Origin: Aporhodopirellula aestuarii | GTDB lineage: Bacteria > Planctomycetota > Planctomycetia > Pirellulales > Pirellulaceae | Direction of reading: 5' to 3' | Length of the DNA stretch: 64,000 bases | Assembly: GCF_023701485.1 (NCBI RefSeq) | Contig: NZ_JAMQBK010000039.1 | Location: 188,476-252,475, forward strand | Part shown: positions 1 through 8,566 of the stretch, piece after piece | How the letters are laid out: each line of letters opens with the position of its first letter | Numbering within the stretch: the first letter of the stretch is position 1 | Position numbers and translations under genes: made by a program | The notes under the pieces: generated by a model | Databases searched by the model: none | Told to the model about the DNA's origin: nothing | The model's input: only the letters and a program-made list of their open reading frames with translations

Positions 1-229
1 TTCGCGGCAGTTTCGCCAGATGATTCCTGCATACCTGCTTAGTCGCGAACGGTGGCGTTCCACGGTGCGGCTAGCAAGAGTTGGGTGCGTTGGCAACTCG
101 TGAGGTGGAGCTCGTCAAAAATCTTGGTGGACGCGGTACTCCTTAACGTTCCCTAGCAGGACAGCCCCACTTCGATCGTTCAATAGGCATCTAAAGTGTT
201 GTGGGTGCGTTGTTTGCGAACAATGCATT

Positions 230-294
230 GGTAACCCGAAGCGTGAGCGAGGGATTCTTCGTAACTCCTTCCCTCGCTTACGCTTCGGGTTACC
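230..294. repeat. Long inverted repeat (24-bp arms)
   Basis: The arms at 230-253 and 271-294 are 24 bases each, reverse complementary with one mismatch, around a 17-base loop. The arm begins GGTAACCCGAAGCG. There is no T-run, so it is more like an intergenic palindromic (REP/MITE-like) repeat than a rho-independent terminator. Only this copy was noticed in the window. Confidence 0.8.
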
Positions 295-328
295 TTTTGC
301 TCGAAAGTGGCGCTGTCCAGCTAGGGAC

Positions 329-445
329 GTCGATTTAATGACTGCGTGATTTCAAAAGTAGCGGAACGCCGCCAGCGGGCTGTTGACTCGGGACCGGGCG
401 ACTTGCGCCGTTCCGCTAGAAAGAGCACTCAAACAATCAATGTCC
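329..445 (+). repeat. Dispersed palindromic element, copy 1
   Basis: The left end (329-372) contains GATTTCAAAAGTAGCGGAAC. The right end (405-445) reads GCGCCGTTCCGCTA followed by AAAGAGCACTCAAA. The two ends carry an inner inverted repeat (TAGCGGAACGCCGC against GCGCCGTTCCGCTA, one mismatch). Both ends recur at 23819-24063 with a different interior, and the left end recurs inverted at 2435-2478. It lies just past the stop codon of the minus-strand gene ending at 468. Confidence 0.75.
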
Positions 446-467
446 CTAGAGAAAGTGGGTGTCACGA

Positions 468-2354
468 TCACGAACGCTGTGGTTCAAAGAATGCGGGGAG
501 AGACCAGTGTTCTATTCTCCATTCACCAAGTTCCGGGTGGATGAGGACCAGCTTGCCCGCGATGCTTGAGTGGATCGTCCAGGGAGATGACTCGGCTTCG
601 TTGGAACCAGTCCATGCGAGTAACGCTAACATGCCGCGTCCTTTGTGGCGTGGGGTTTTGAAGACGGGGGTGGCGTGATACGGCGCGGCGATGTGGCTGC
701 GTGGGGATGCGTCATCCAGCCGGTTGTCCCACTGCGGTACCGCGTCGCCCGCGAGCAGTTGCAAGGCTGTTCCCGTATGGGGTTTGTTCCAGGCGGTGAG
801 GTAGTTAGGAGAATCGGAGAGGGATGCTTCCGGATTTGGAAGTGGCAGCGAGTAGCCACCGCAACGCATGACGACGGGTTGTCTGGCATCGTAGTCGTGC
901 ACTTGCAGGATCCATCCCGCGTTCCACCAGACGCCGGTTTCGACGCCGGTGTTTACTTGCCCGGTCTTGAAACCAAGGCTGTAGCTATAATAGACGTGTT
1001 CAGTGTCCATCTCGACAGCGACGGTCGAGTGTCTGCCGAAGACACGTCCGTCATCGAGTTCCGCTGTCAATGCCGAGTCGAGCGACCAGTTGGTTTGATT
1101 GGGGAACGCGAGTGTGAAGCTGACGCCGGTGCGATAAGCGGTCTTGCTCCATTTCCACGCACCATAGCGAAGTTGCGAATTGGAAATTTGTGAACCGGCA
1201 TTGACGATTTCCACCGCACCTTGAACGCTGCGGACAACCAGACCGGCAGGCTTGATGACGTGCGCATGGTCGCCTGTTTCGGAAGGGAGCGGCTGTTCGG
1301 GAGTGCTCCAAAAAGGGTGTTCGGGCGGGATGAGAAGCGGTGCGAAACCTTTCGCGGCCCAGTAAGGCGATGCTGCGCATGAGTAGAGTTCCATGATCGG
1401 TGGAAACTCATCTGTCCAGCCAAGTGATAAACAGCCCTGCTCTTGTCGGATCGGTTTGGAAAGGAAGAAATCTAAGTTCCCAGTGCAGAGGCGACGAACG
1501 AGTCCGTAATCGAGGTCGCAGCAGTCTTCGGCCACGGTCATGCCAAAAACGTTGAGGCAATTGAAACGATAAGAGATCGATCGCCCGAAGGCCGGGTGTT
1601 CGCCGCTGGCCGCGAAGAAGTGTTGATAATCAACGACGAACGGCCTTGCCCATTCACGCCAGCGTGTTGCACGTTCGGGATCCCTGTCGCCGTACAGACG
1701 CGCCCACATCAGCCCGTAGAAATGAAACGCATAAGCGTTGTAGTGATCATAGGCTTGGTTGATGCCATCCTCGAACCAACCTCCGCCGCGATGCATCCAT
1801 TCTAAACGCGTGAGGAATTCATCAACGATTGGTCGATCGGTGGGCCGACCGTAGCCGTGTTGCATGAGAAATTCCAGGATGTGGACTCCCATGAAATAGT
1901 GGTTGTTATTGACGATGCCGTTGCCGCGAGCGGTACCGAGCCAGCGAGCGACGAGATCCTTTTCGTCTTGGGAGAGGGGGTTCCAAAGCTGGTCCGGCGC
2001 GATTTGGAGTGCGATGGTCAGTAGGCCGATCTCAACATGGTGTTGGTGGTAGTTCGCGTCGGGCCCCCAGTAATGTTCGCTCTGAGGATCGGCACCGATT
2101 ACCAGGCCGGCGCGAAACCATGCTGCAATTTTTTCACGAAAGGCCTGGTCTTCAGGACTCGGAACGGTCTGTAACCAGTGGGCGGCAAGCAAGAGGGGGC
2201 GAGCAAAGGATTCCAACCGGTCGGCTTGCGCATCGTGGTCGCTCGCCGGACCTTTGATGTCGAGGTCCGCGTGTCCCGGTTGCATGAGCGAAGCGAGTGG
2301 CTCGAGCAGTTGACGGGCAGCGTTTTGCCAGTGACGGTAGGATTCAGGTATCAC
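468..2354 (-). CDS. DUF2264 domain-containing protein
   Basis: The 628-residue product matches the DUF2264 family, which is common in planctomycetes and gut or soil polysaccharide degraders and has an alpha/alpha-toroid-like, Trp/Tyr-rich sequence. Visible family features are the N-terminal FARPLLLAAHWLQ helix, the HYWGPDANYHQHHVEIGLL segment near residue 100, and NNNHYFMGVHILEFL near residue 150. There is no signal peptide. The biochemical role is unknown; association with polysaccharide use is an inference from the family and the nearby sulfatase. The start is GTG at 2354, with no clear Shine-Dalgarno sequence. The gene stands alone, with facing copies of a repeat-element end at 329-372 and 2435-2478, which is unusual. 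Confidence 0.85.
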   Translation of the reverse strand: MIPESYRHWQNAARQLLEPLASLMQPGHADLDIKGPASDHDAQADRLESFARPLLLAAHWLQTVPSPEDQAFREKIAAWFRAGLVIGADPQSEHYWGPDANYHQHHVEIGLLTIALQIAPDQLWNPLSQDEKDLVARWLGTARGNGIVNNNHYFMGVHILEFLMQHGYGRPTDRPIVDEFLTRLEWMHRGGGWFEDGINQAYDHYNAYAFHFYGLMWARLYGDRDPERATRWREWARPFVVDYQHFFAASGEHPAFGRSISYRFNCLNVFGMTVAEDCCDLDYGLVRRLCTGNLDFFLSKPIRQEQGCLSLGWTDEFPPIMELYSCAASPYWAAKGFAPLLIPPEHPFWSTPEQPLPSETGDHAHVIKPAGLVVRSVQGAVEIVNAGSQISNSQLRYGAWKWSKTAYRTGVSFTLAFPNQTNWSLDSALTAELDDGRVFGRHSTVAVEMDTEHVYYSYSLGFKTGQVNTGVETGVWWNAGWILQVHDYDARQPVVMRCGGYSLPLPNPEASLSDSPNYLTAWNKPHTGTALQLLAGDAVPQWDNRLDDASPRSHIAAPYHATPVFKTPRHKGRGMLALLAWTGSNEAESSPWTIHSSIAGKLVLIHPELGEWRIEHWSLPAFFEPQRS

Positions 2355-3044
2355 GGAATTGCTTTTCTGGGGAATGCAATGGTTGCGCGGATCGATCTTT
2401 CAGTTGCATTGGCGTCGGGACATCGATTGTTTTAGCGCCGTTCCGCTACATTTGAAATCCTTCAGTGATACAATCGACGTCCCCCAGCCCGCGAAGCGTG
2501 GAACACGGTCTCGAAGCCCATGACGCGTGCTTGCTCGGTTGCACCAGTGTTCGATCGGCAGATGGACTGCTGTTACGGTTGATTAATAAATATTACCTGT
2601 CTCGGCGTTCTCCCACTAGCGGACGAGGCGGGAAGCTCGGGGATATCTGGCAGCTTGGCTACATTTCGCTTGCCAGCGGGGGCGTATGCAGAGTCACTGC
2701 CCGCTGTTGGTCCATGACAACTCTCTGTCGGCAATGATGGATGCACAATGGCTATGAATAAGCAGGTAGACATTCGCGAAACACGGGATCCAACCCAACG
2801 CAAAATGATGAGCTAAACAGCATCGCCGGGATCGGGTTGAGAAATCCGTGAGCACATTTTGGTGCTTAGCAGGAAGATCGATTCGACTCTTGTCACGGCC
2901 GATCAATCTCGCGCTGTCACACGTATTGGGGACGATGGCAGCGATCGTCGTCGGTATCGCGAACCCAAGCGTGTTGGTTCGGCGTACCTTGGGGATTGCT
3001 GGGGAACGATTTCGGAGTCATCAATGTCCCGCTGTGGAAAACGT
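2355..3044. other. Intergenic region, mostly featureless
   Basis: About 690 bases without a supported gene. It contains one repeat-element end (2435-2478). The short open frames overlap each other on both strands and show no protein-like composition. Confidence 0.5.
2435..2478 (-). repeat. Dispersed palindromic element, left end only (inverted copy 3)
   Basis: Read on the minus strand this matches the first 44 bases of the elements at 329 and 23819, including GGATTTCAAATGTAGCGGAA and then CGGCGC. No right end follows in the adjoining sequence. Its orientation is opposite to copy 1, so the two left ends face each other across the DUF2264 gene. Confidence 0.7.
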
Positions 3045-3275
3045 CTAGAAGAGATTGATTCGTCCTGACTTCCAGGTGCCACGGCGGAGCGTTTCGATGG
3101 CTTCTTCGTCGGTGAAGCCGAGCGGGAAGGGCGACTTGACCGGTACGTCTTGCACGGCGGTAACGAAGTAGCGTCCGTCTTCGTGAGGTTCGATCAAGCG
3201 AATCTGAAGCCGATAGCCGAGCTGGGTGGCTTTTTCTTCGAGTCGATGGGTTGTCGACGTTTCGTAGATACGCAT
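3045..3275 (-). CDS. Small conserved-looking hypothetical protein (76 aa)
   Basis: I do not recognise a named family. The 76-residue product begins MRIYETSTTHRLEEKATQLG and has a protein-like balance of charged and hydrophobic residues, an ATG start, and the plausible fold segments YRLQIRLIEPHEDGRYFVTAV and FTDEEAIETLRRGTW. It is soluble, with no signal peptide or membrane segment. No operon partner lies on the same strand nearby. It reads as a real gene rather than a shadow because no gene overlaps it on another frame. Confidence 0.55.
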   Translation of the reverse strand: MRIYETSTTHRLEEKATQLGYRLQIRLIEPHEDGRYFVTAVQDVPVKSPFPLGFTDEEAIETLRRGTWKSGRINLF

Positions 3276-3762
3276 AGCAGAGTTTTCCGAAGCAGGTCCT
3301 CGCGGTCTGACGTGGGGGCGGATGCGTCCGGACGTTTAGCGAGATTTCTGCAATCCTTAGTTTAGGTGAAATCAGCCAAACGCGTACGAAGTCGTCATTG
3401 CATGGAATCGATGGCTGCCGCGAGCAATGAGGCAAAAAGAACGCGAGGCGTTCAGTTAGTCGCGGAACTCTATAGAACCAGTTCTTGCGCTGGAGCCTGT
3501 TTGGTTTGCCTGGTCGGATGAAAAGAGCGGAAAGTCAGTGTTTTTGTTGACGCATTCGCGAGTGTCGACATTGGCAGTGTCTCTATGGATCTGTTGTGGC
3601 TTGATATCAGGTTGTTAGGTCATGATCAGTAACTGTGACAATCTTGATGAATCGTTCGATGGGGTGGTGAACCTCGATATGCTCACGGTTAAACTTGCAT
3701 CCACCGAATGCACAACGGATTTTGTGATCCTATCCCCACGAGAGACACCGACCCACAGGTGA
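3276..3762. other. Intergenic region upstream of the sulfatase
   Basis: About 490 bases with no supported gene, repeat or clear promoter. It should contain the sulfatase promoter, but I could not pick out a convincing -35/-10 pair. Confidence 0.4.
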
Positions 3763-5466
3763 ATGTTGATGAGTTTGAAACTGATGTTGAAACGCAGTTG
3801 TTTGATGATCGCCGCGATGGTGATATCGACGCCTATCGTCTCGGCCGCTGACCGACCGAACGTTCTATACATTATGTCGGATGATCATGCTGCCCATGCG
3901 ATCTCCGCCTACCGTGGTCGTTTGGCCGAGGTCGCTCCGACGCCGAACATCGATCGATTGGCGAAAGAAGGTGCGTTGTTTACGAACGCATTTTGCACCA
4001 ACTCGATTTGTTCGCCTTCGCGTGCTTGCGTTTTGACGGGGCAGTACAACCACGTCAACGGAGCCTTCGATCTCGACGGCGAAGTCAAGCCGGGCAAGCA
4101 GATGCTGGCGATCCAGATGAAAGCTGCGGGATATCAAACCGCAATGATTGGTAAGTGGCACCTGAAAGCCGAGCCGGCTGATTTCGACTATTACTGCGTG
4201 CTTCCCGGGCAGGGGAGCTATCACAGCCCTGCGTTCCGTGTTCGCGGCGACAAGCCGTGGGGGAAGAACCTGATCAAGTTTGAGGGAAAACATTCAACGG
4301 ACGCGATCACTGATCTGACACTCGATTGGCTCAAAGACGGCTGGGATCAAGAGAAGCCATTTTTCTTGATGCACCATTACAAAGCACCTCATGACTACTT
4401 TGATAACGCACCGCGTTATGAGTCGTATCTGGCGGACGTGAATATTCCTGAACCGGAAACTTTGTGGAAGCGGGACCCACGGTTCGGATCGATCGCAACT
4501 CGCGGAGCGAATGACGAACTGCTCCCGCATATCGGCACCTCAATCGGCGGACGAAACCCGCGTCGGTCGTACTTGATGGATTTGCCTGAGTTGTATCCCA
4601 ATGAATTTCCACCCAATTTCGACCCAAAGGATTACACGGACGAAGAAAATACGCGTTTTGCCTATAACGCTTATCTCAAAAAGTACCTCCGCTGCGTCAA
4701 GGGAATCGACGACAATTTGGGACGGCTGTTCCATCATTTGGAGGCGACCGGCCAACTCGACAACACGGTGATTATCTATACCGGCGACCAGGGATTCATG
4801 CTCGGCGAGCATGACTATCAAGACAAGCGGTGGATGTTTGAGGAGTCGCAGCGGATGCCGTTTTTGGTTCGCTATCCGCAGGCCGTGCCGGCGGGCCAGC
4901 GTCTCGATAGCATTATCGAAAACGTTGACTATGGCGCCACAATGCTCGATTTTGCCGGTGCCGAAATTCCGGATTCCGTTCAGGGGCGTTCGTTCCGGTC
5001 AATTTTGGAGACGGGCACGGAGCCTAGCGATTGGAAGCAGGAAGCCTATTACCGCTATTGGATGCACATGGCTCACCATGACAACCCAGGCCACATGGGA
5101 ATCCGGACGAAGACCCATAAACTGATCTATTACTATGGCTGCAACTACGACGGCGGTTATCAAACTCCGGCGGGTTGGGAGTTGTATGATCTCGTGAACG
5201 ATCCTCATGAAACGAAGAATCTGATCGATAGTCCCGAGCACGCAGGTTTGGTCGCTGAATTGAAGACTCGGCTCGCCGAAACTCGAAAACGTGTCGGAGA
5301 TGACGGAAGTCACTATCCGAAGTGCGAAGAGGTTGTCCAGCAGTTTTGGGATTATGATGAGGCGGATCGAGCTGAAGCCGAGCAGATTTCACACCGCTAC
5401 CTCGAGCGTCGCCTGCAGGAACTCAAGGCCGGCAAACGCAATGTCAAAACGTGGTCTGGAGAATAG
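3763..5466 (+). CDS. Secreted sulfatase (arylsulfatase family, S1)
   Basis: This enzyme of the alkaline-phosphatase superfamily would hydrolyse sulfate esters, most likely on sulfated polysaccharides, in the periplasm or outside the cell. A signal peptide covers roughly residues 1-29 (hydrophobic LMIAAMVISTPIVSA, then ADRPNVLYIMSDD). D40 and D41 are the usual metal ligands. C83 lies in the sulfatase signature C-S-P-S-R-A-C-V-L-T-G, the cysteine-type site that needs conversion to formylglycine by a maturase not seen here. GKWHLK follows near residue 127, and YTGDQGFMLGEHD lies in the C-terminal half. The length (567) is typical. In-frame ATGs at 3763 and 3769 are both possible starts. The natural substrate cannot be read from the sequence. 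A broken sulfatase relative lies immediately downstream. Confidence 0.93.
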   Translation: MLMSLKLMLKRSCLMIAAMVISTPIVSAADRPNVLYIMSDDHAAHAISAYRGRLAEVAPTPNIDRLAKEGALFTNAFCTNSICSPSRACVLTGQYNHVNGAFDLDGEVKPGKQMLAIQMKAAGYQTAMIGKWHLKAEPADFDYYCVLPGQGSYHSPAFRVRGDKPWGKNLIKFEGKHSTDAITDLTLDWLKDGWDQEKPFFLMHHYKAPHDYFDNAPRYESYLADVNIPEPETLWKRDPRFGSIATRGANDELLPHIGTSIGGRNPRRSYLMDLPELYPNEFPPNFDPKDYTDEENTRFAYNAYLKKYLRCVKGIDDNLGRLFHHLEATGQLDNTVIIYTGDQGFMLGEHDYQDKRWMFEESQRMPFLVRYPQAVPAGQRLDSIIENVDYGATMLDFAGAEIPDSVQGRSFRSILETGTEPSDWKQEAYYRYWMHMAHHDNPGHMGIRTKTHKLIYYYGCNYDGGYQTPAGWELYDLVNDPHETKNLIDSPEHAGLVAELKTRLAETRKRVGDDGSHYPKCEEVVQQFWDYDEADRAEAEQISHRYLERRLQELKAGKRNVKTWSGE

Positions 5467-5541
5467 GGTTTGGTGAAAGCAATCGTCACGCTGAGCTGTT
5501 TGGTTTTCGCGTGATTCACGGTTGCGGAGCCACCGCCAACA

Positions 5542-5729
5542 ATCATTCCCTTTGTCGGCGTTGAAGATTTGCGATTCGAGCTCGGCAGTTGCGCCGAGCA
5601 CATCAAACGCCCCGCCTCGATTCGTCGAGGTTTGCGGCCTTCGATAACGTCCAACCAGCGGTCGACGCTGCAGCGAGATCAGATCGCTGGCGTGGGCTAC
5701 GTCCCGATACGACGGGCTTGGTACCGTGA
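5542..5729 (+). pseudogene. Sulfatase remnant (iduronate-2-sulfatase-like), frameshifted
   Basis: Two pieces in different frames spell the N-terminal part of an iduronate-2-sulfatase-type enzyme. The first frame gives IIPFVGVEDLRFELG then AEHIKRP, corresponding to the family DDLRPELG...HIKSP segment. After a frameshift near 5625 the next frame gives RFAAFDNVQPAVDAAARS then GLRPDTTG, the family pattern FDNAYVQQAVC...GLRPDTTG. The spacing between DLRxELG and GLRPDTTG (about 43 codons) is close to that in intact members. The catalytic cysteine position reads Asp, and a stop follows at 5727. No start codon or C-terminal part is recognisable, so this is a dead fragment. Confidence 0.7.
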
Positions 5730-6285
5730 ACTATTTGCTCGATGCACCCCAGCCCGACCGGATGTCGACGTCGCGGTTCATTCTTGGGCACCGTCATCGA
5801 ACGTTTTGTTGCGCAGGTTTTCTATCGTGCGAATGCTGACAAGGCGTATCGTGACGGTCTGGATTTTTGCAGCCGTCCGTGGCTAAGCCGACTCAGAAGC
5901 CGCCACGCTTGAATGGCGACTGCGCGCGAGCCGTATGGTCACCATAGTTTCGAAATCGCCAGGGTGAATTTGGTTTTGAACTCAGCGTACGCGTAGAGCG
6001 TGAATCGGATACAGGTATTGCTCGTCGCGGGGCCGGATGCTGTTCGCTTTCGAGCGTAAAGGAAGTGACGAGGGCAAGAGCCTTTCGCGACTCAACGCAA
6101 CGGCTCGTGTTCGTATTCATTGTGTCGAAGCGGTGTGCCCTCCTGGGACGCCCGCTGAAAGCTCGTTTCGCGATCCTCTGAGTATCGCCGGGCGGGTCAA
6201 GTGACTTTTCACTTGTAACGACGTCATCTCTTGCAACAGCCTGAAATTGGTATGGATTTATTGAGTAAAGGGATGATCTGGGCGC

Positions 6286-6321
6286 ATGAAAAAACCGCGT
6301 GAGCGGATGCTCACGCGGTTT
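6286..6321 (-). terminator. Rho-independent terminator of the YTV-repeat gene
   Basis: The stem AAACCGCGTGAGC (6292-6304) pairs perfectly with 6309-6321 around a 4-base loop. On the minus strand the stem is followed by six T residues. It sits about 65 bases past the stop codon of the gene ending at 6386. Confidence 0.88.
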
Positions 6322-6385
6322 CATGATTAGTGTTCCCTAGGCGAGTCCGGCGGGTGCGCCGGGCTCGTCATCGGGAAGACTTGGA

Positions 6386-8566
6386 TTAGCCACCGCAAGT
6401 GGTGCAACCTGCACCGGTTTGCATGACAGGAGCCGATTCGACTGGAGCGGACTGATAAACAGGAGCCGATTCAACAGCCGTGCCACATCCGCAGCCAGCA
6501 CCTGTACCAACACCAGCACCAGCGGCGCCGTTACCGTAAACAGGGACTTGGATGGTCGTCGGAACTTGCTTGCAAACTTGGACTTGAACTTCCTTCATCG
6601 TCGTCACTGGGACGCAGACGGTGTAGCTTTCCGGCACTTCTTCGGTGACGGTGTCATAGACAGTCACGTCGTAAGTGCGGGTGCGTGTTTCAGGAACGTT
6701 CACGGTGTAAGCAACTTCGCGGGTGCGTTGTTGCGTTTCCATACGGGTCTTGTTGACCGTACGGGTACGTTCTTCGGTCGTCATGGTCGTTTGTGGGACC
6801 ATGCGAGTGCGAGTTTCCATACGGGTCTTTTGGACAGGAACCGTACGGGTTTTGGTTTCGGTACGGTACTTGGTGACGTCGTACGAACGCTCACGTTGTT
6901 CTTGACGGCATTTTTGCACGCTGATGGTGCGCGAGCGTTGCTCGGTGCTCATCGTCGTGTAAGCAACCTCGCGGGTGCGAGTTTCCATGCGGGTCTTTTG
7001 AACAGGAACCATACGGGTCTTGGTTTCCGTGGTCATCGTCGTCACAGGAATTTCGCGGGTGCGAGTTTCCAAGCGAGTCTTCTGCACGGCAACTTCGCGA
7101 GTGCGCTCTTCCGTGCGGTACTTCGTGACAGCAACTTCACGGGTACGTGTTTCTGCACGAACTTTCGTTACCGGAACCATGCGGGTGCGGGTTTCGGTAC
7201 GGCACTTGGTGACGTTAACCATACGTTGACGAGTTTCCATACGCATGCGGGTAACCGGGACCATACGGGTCTGGGTTTGGCAGGTGTACGAAGTCGTGGT
7301 GTAGGTGTAAGGCACCTTTTCGGTCGTACGTTGGTACGAAGTGACAGGAACTTGTTCGGTCACGACGTTAGGAACGTAAACGCGACGATAGGAGACAGCA
7401 GGTGCACAAGCCGAAGCTGCTGCACCGCCTCCACCACAACCGCAGGCGCTTTCGCATCCGCCGCAACCACCACAAGGGTTGCAACAGCGGCGAGTCGCAC
7501 AACCACAACCGCTCGAAGCGGCTGCAGGAGCGGCAGCAACTGCTTGGCATTCGTAGCTGCCACCGGCGTCACGTTGAACCGTCTTCATGCTCGTCACTGG
7601 GACGCATTTGCTGACGGTGCGGTACGCGGTGTGTGTTTGTTGAACAGGAACACGCACGGTGTAGTTCCGAGCAACTTGCTCGGTGTAAGGGACTCGAACG
7701 GTGTACGTTTGAGCGACTTGTTCGGTGTAAGGAACCGTTACGTTGTACGACTGTTCAACTTGCTCAGTGTAGGGGACGTTGACGGTGTACGTTTGGGTTT
7801 GCGTTTCGGTGTAAGGGACCTGAACGCTGTAGGTTTGGGTAACCGTTTCGGTGTAAGGCACGCAAACTTGGTAAGTTTGGGTTTGCGTGGTCGTTACAGG
7901 GACTTGAACGGTGTAGGTTTGTTCCACTTCTTCGGTGTAAGGCACGCACACTTGGTACGTTTCTTCACGAGTGGCTTGGACAGGAACCTGAACCGTGTAG
8001 GTCTGTTCGACCTGCTCGGTGTAAGGAACGTTGACCGTGTAAGTTTGAGTTTGAGTTTCCGTGTAAGGGACTTGGACCGTGTAGGTCTGCTCAACTTGCT
8101 CGGTGTAAGGAACCGACACTTCGTAGGACTGTTCGACTTCGGTCGTGACAGGAACCTGAACAGTGTAGGTTTCTTCTTCGGTGTACGGCACTGCGACTTG
8201 AACGTCGTAGGTTTCCGTACGGGTTTGAGTTTGAGGAACGTTGACGGTGTATTCTTGCGAGCGTGTTTCCACGCGGGCAACTTGCTTCGTCACGCTCTTC
8301 ATGCGGGTCTGGGTTTGACGCTCGTACGAGGTGGTCGGAACCATGCGGGTTTCCGTCACGTACTGCGAACGCATGACCGTTTGCGTTTGATAAGACACGG
8401 TTGGGCCGCAGCCGCCCGCGTCACCATATGCAACTGCTGAACCTTCAGAAGCACATCCGCTTCCGGTGGCGCAACCGCCGCAATCTCCGCATCCTGCGTG
8501 GACCGAAGCAGCGAACAACATCGCTGCGGCGAATCCCATAAACATCCTCATTACACTCGACTTCAT
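6386..8566 (-). CDS. YTV-repeat cysteine-rich surface protein
   Basis: This large exported repeat protein is of the planctomycete YTV family (the Pfam YTV repeat first seen in Rhodopirellula), which is thought to be cell-wall associated. ATG at 8566 is preferred over the longer frame from 8653 because GAGAGG lies just upstream and a clean signal peptide follows (MKSSVMRMFMGFAAAMLF, then AASVHAG). Mature order: a Cys/Gly stretch; 13 units of 14 residues like TYTVQVPYTEQVEQ (about residues 133-314); a Cys/Gly-rich centre (about 350-385); about 14 units of 14 residues like RMVPVTKVRAETRT (434-629); and a Cys/Gly-rich tail ending TTCGG. The cysteine clusters suggest disulfide cross-linking. It is monocistronic, with a strong terminator. 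The cell-wall role is inferred from the family. Confidence 0.9.
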   Translation of the reverse strand: MKSSVMRMFMGFAAAMLFAASVHAGCGDCGGCATGSGCASEGSAVAYGDAGGCGPTVSYQTQTVMRSQYVTETRMVPTTSYERQTQTRMKSVTKQVARVETRSQEYTVNVPQTQTRTETYDVQVAVPYTEEETYTVQVPVTTEVEQSYEVSVPYTEQVEQTYTVQVPYTETQTQTYTVNVPYTEQVEQTYTVQVPVQATREETYQVCVPYTEEVEQTYTVQVPVTTTQTQTYQVCVPYTETVTQTYSVQVPYTETQTQTYTVNVPYTEQVEQSYNVTVPYTEQVAQTYTVRVPYTEQVARNYTVRVPVQQTHTAYRTVSKCVPVTSMKTVQRDAGGSYECQAVAAAPAAASSGCGCATRRCCNPCGGCGGCESACGCGGGGAAASACAPAVSYRRVYVPNVVTEQVPVTSYQRTTEKVPYTYTTTSYTCQTQTRMVPVTRMRMETRQRMVNVTKCRTETRTRMVPVTKVRAETRTREVAVTKYRTEERTREVAVQKTRLETRTREIPVTTMTTETKTRMVPVQKTRMETRTREVAYTTMSTEQRSRTISVQKCRQEQRERSYDVTKYRTETKTRTVPVQKTRMETRTRMVPQTTMTTEERTRTVNKTRMETQQRTREVAYTVNVPETRTRTYDVTVYDTVTEEVPESYTVCVPVTTMKEVQVQVCKQVPTTIQVPVYGNGAAGAGVGTGAGCGCGTAVESAPVYQSAPVESAPVMQTGAGCTTCGG
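6680..7267 (-). repeat. 42-bp coding repeat block 2 (14-residue units)
   Basis: About fourteen consecutive 14-residue units with the pattern R-x-V-x-V-[TQ]-K-x-R-x-E-T-R-T. They are rich in Arg and Thr, unlike block 1, but have the same period. Near-identical units (for example RMVPVQKTRMETRT) point to internal duplication. Confidence 0.85.
7625..8170 (-). repeat. 42-bp coding repeat block 1 (YTV units)
   Basis: Thirteen exact-length 14-residue units with the pattern [TS]-Y-x-V-x-V-P-Y-T-E-x-x-x-Q. They are acidic and Gln/Thr rich. Some units repeat exactly (TYTVNVPYTEQVEQ occurs twice), showing recent duplication or gene conversion. Confidence 0.88.

Larger units (their letters stand above)
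1..467. other. Intergenic region with two palindromic repeat elements
   Basis: I see no convincing gene here. The stretch holds a strong hairpin at 230-294 and a copy of a dispersed palindromic element at about 329-445, both listed separately. The short open frames crossing it run through the repeats and show no recognisable protein. Confidence 0.6.
5467..6385. other. Gene-poor region with decayed coding sequence
   Basis: About 900 bases without an intact gene. It holds a sulfatase remnant (5542-5729) and the terminator of the downstream minus-strand gene (6286-6321). Open-frame fragments between 5770 and 6160 look vaguely coding in changing frames but I cannot assign them. Confidence 0.5.

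Noticed and set aside
5770-6160. Further coding fragments after the sulfatase remnant
   Set aside because: Phrases such as VIERFVAQVFYRANADKAYRD look protein-like, but frames change and I could not assign them to a family.
6419-8440. Long plus-strand open frame (673 codons) opposite the YTV gene
   Set aside because: It is an antisense shadow: the 42-bp repeats keep the other frame free of stops. The sense strand has a signal peptide, Shine-Dalgarno sequence, known family and terminator.
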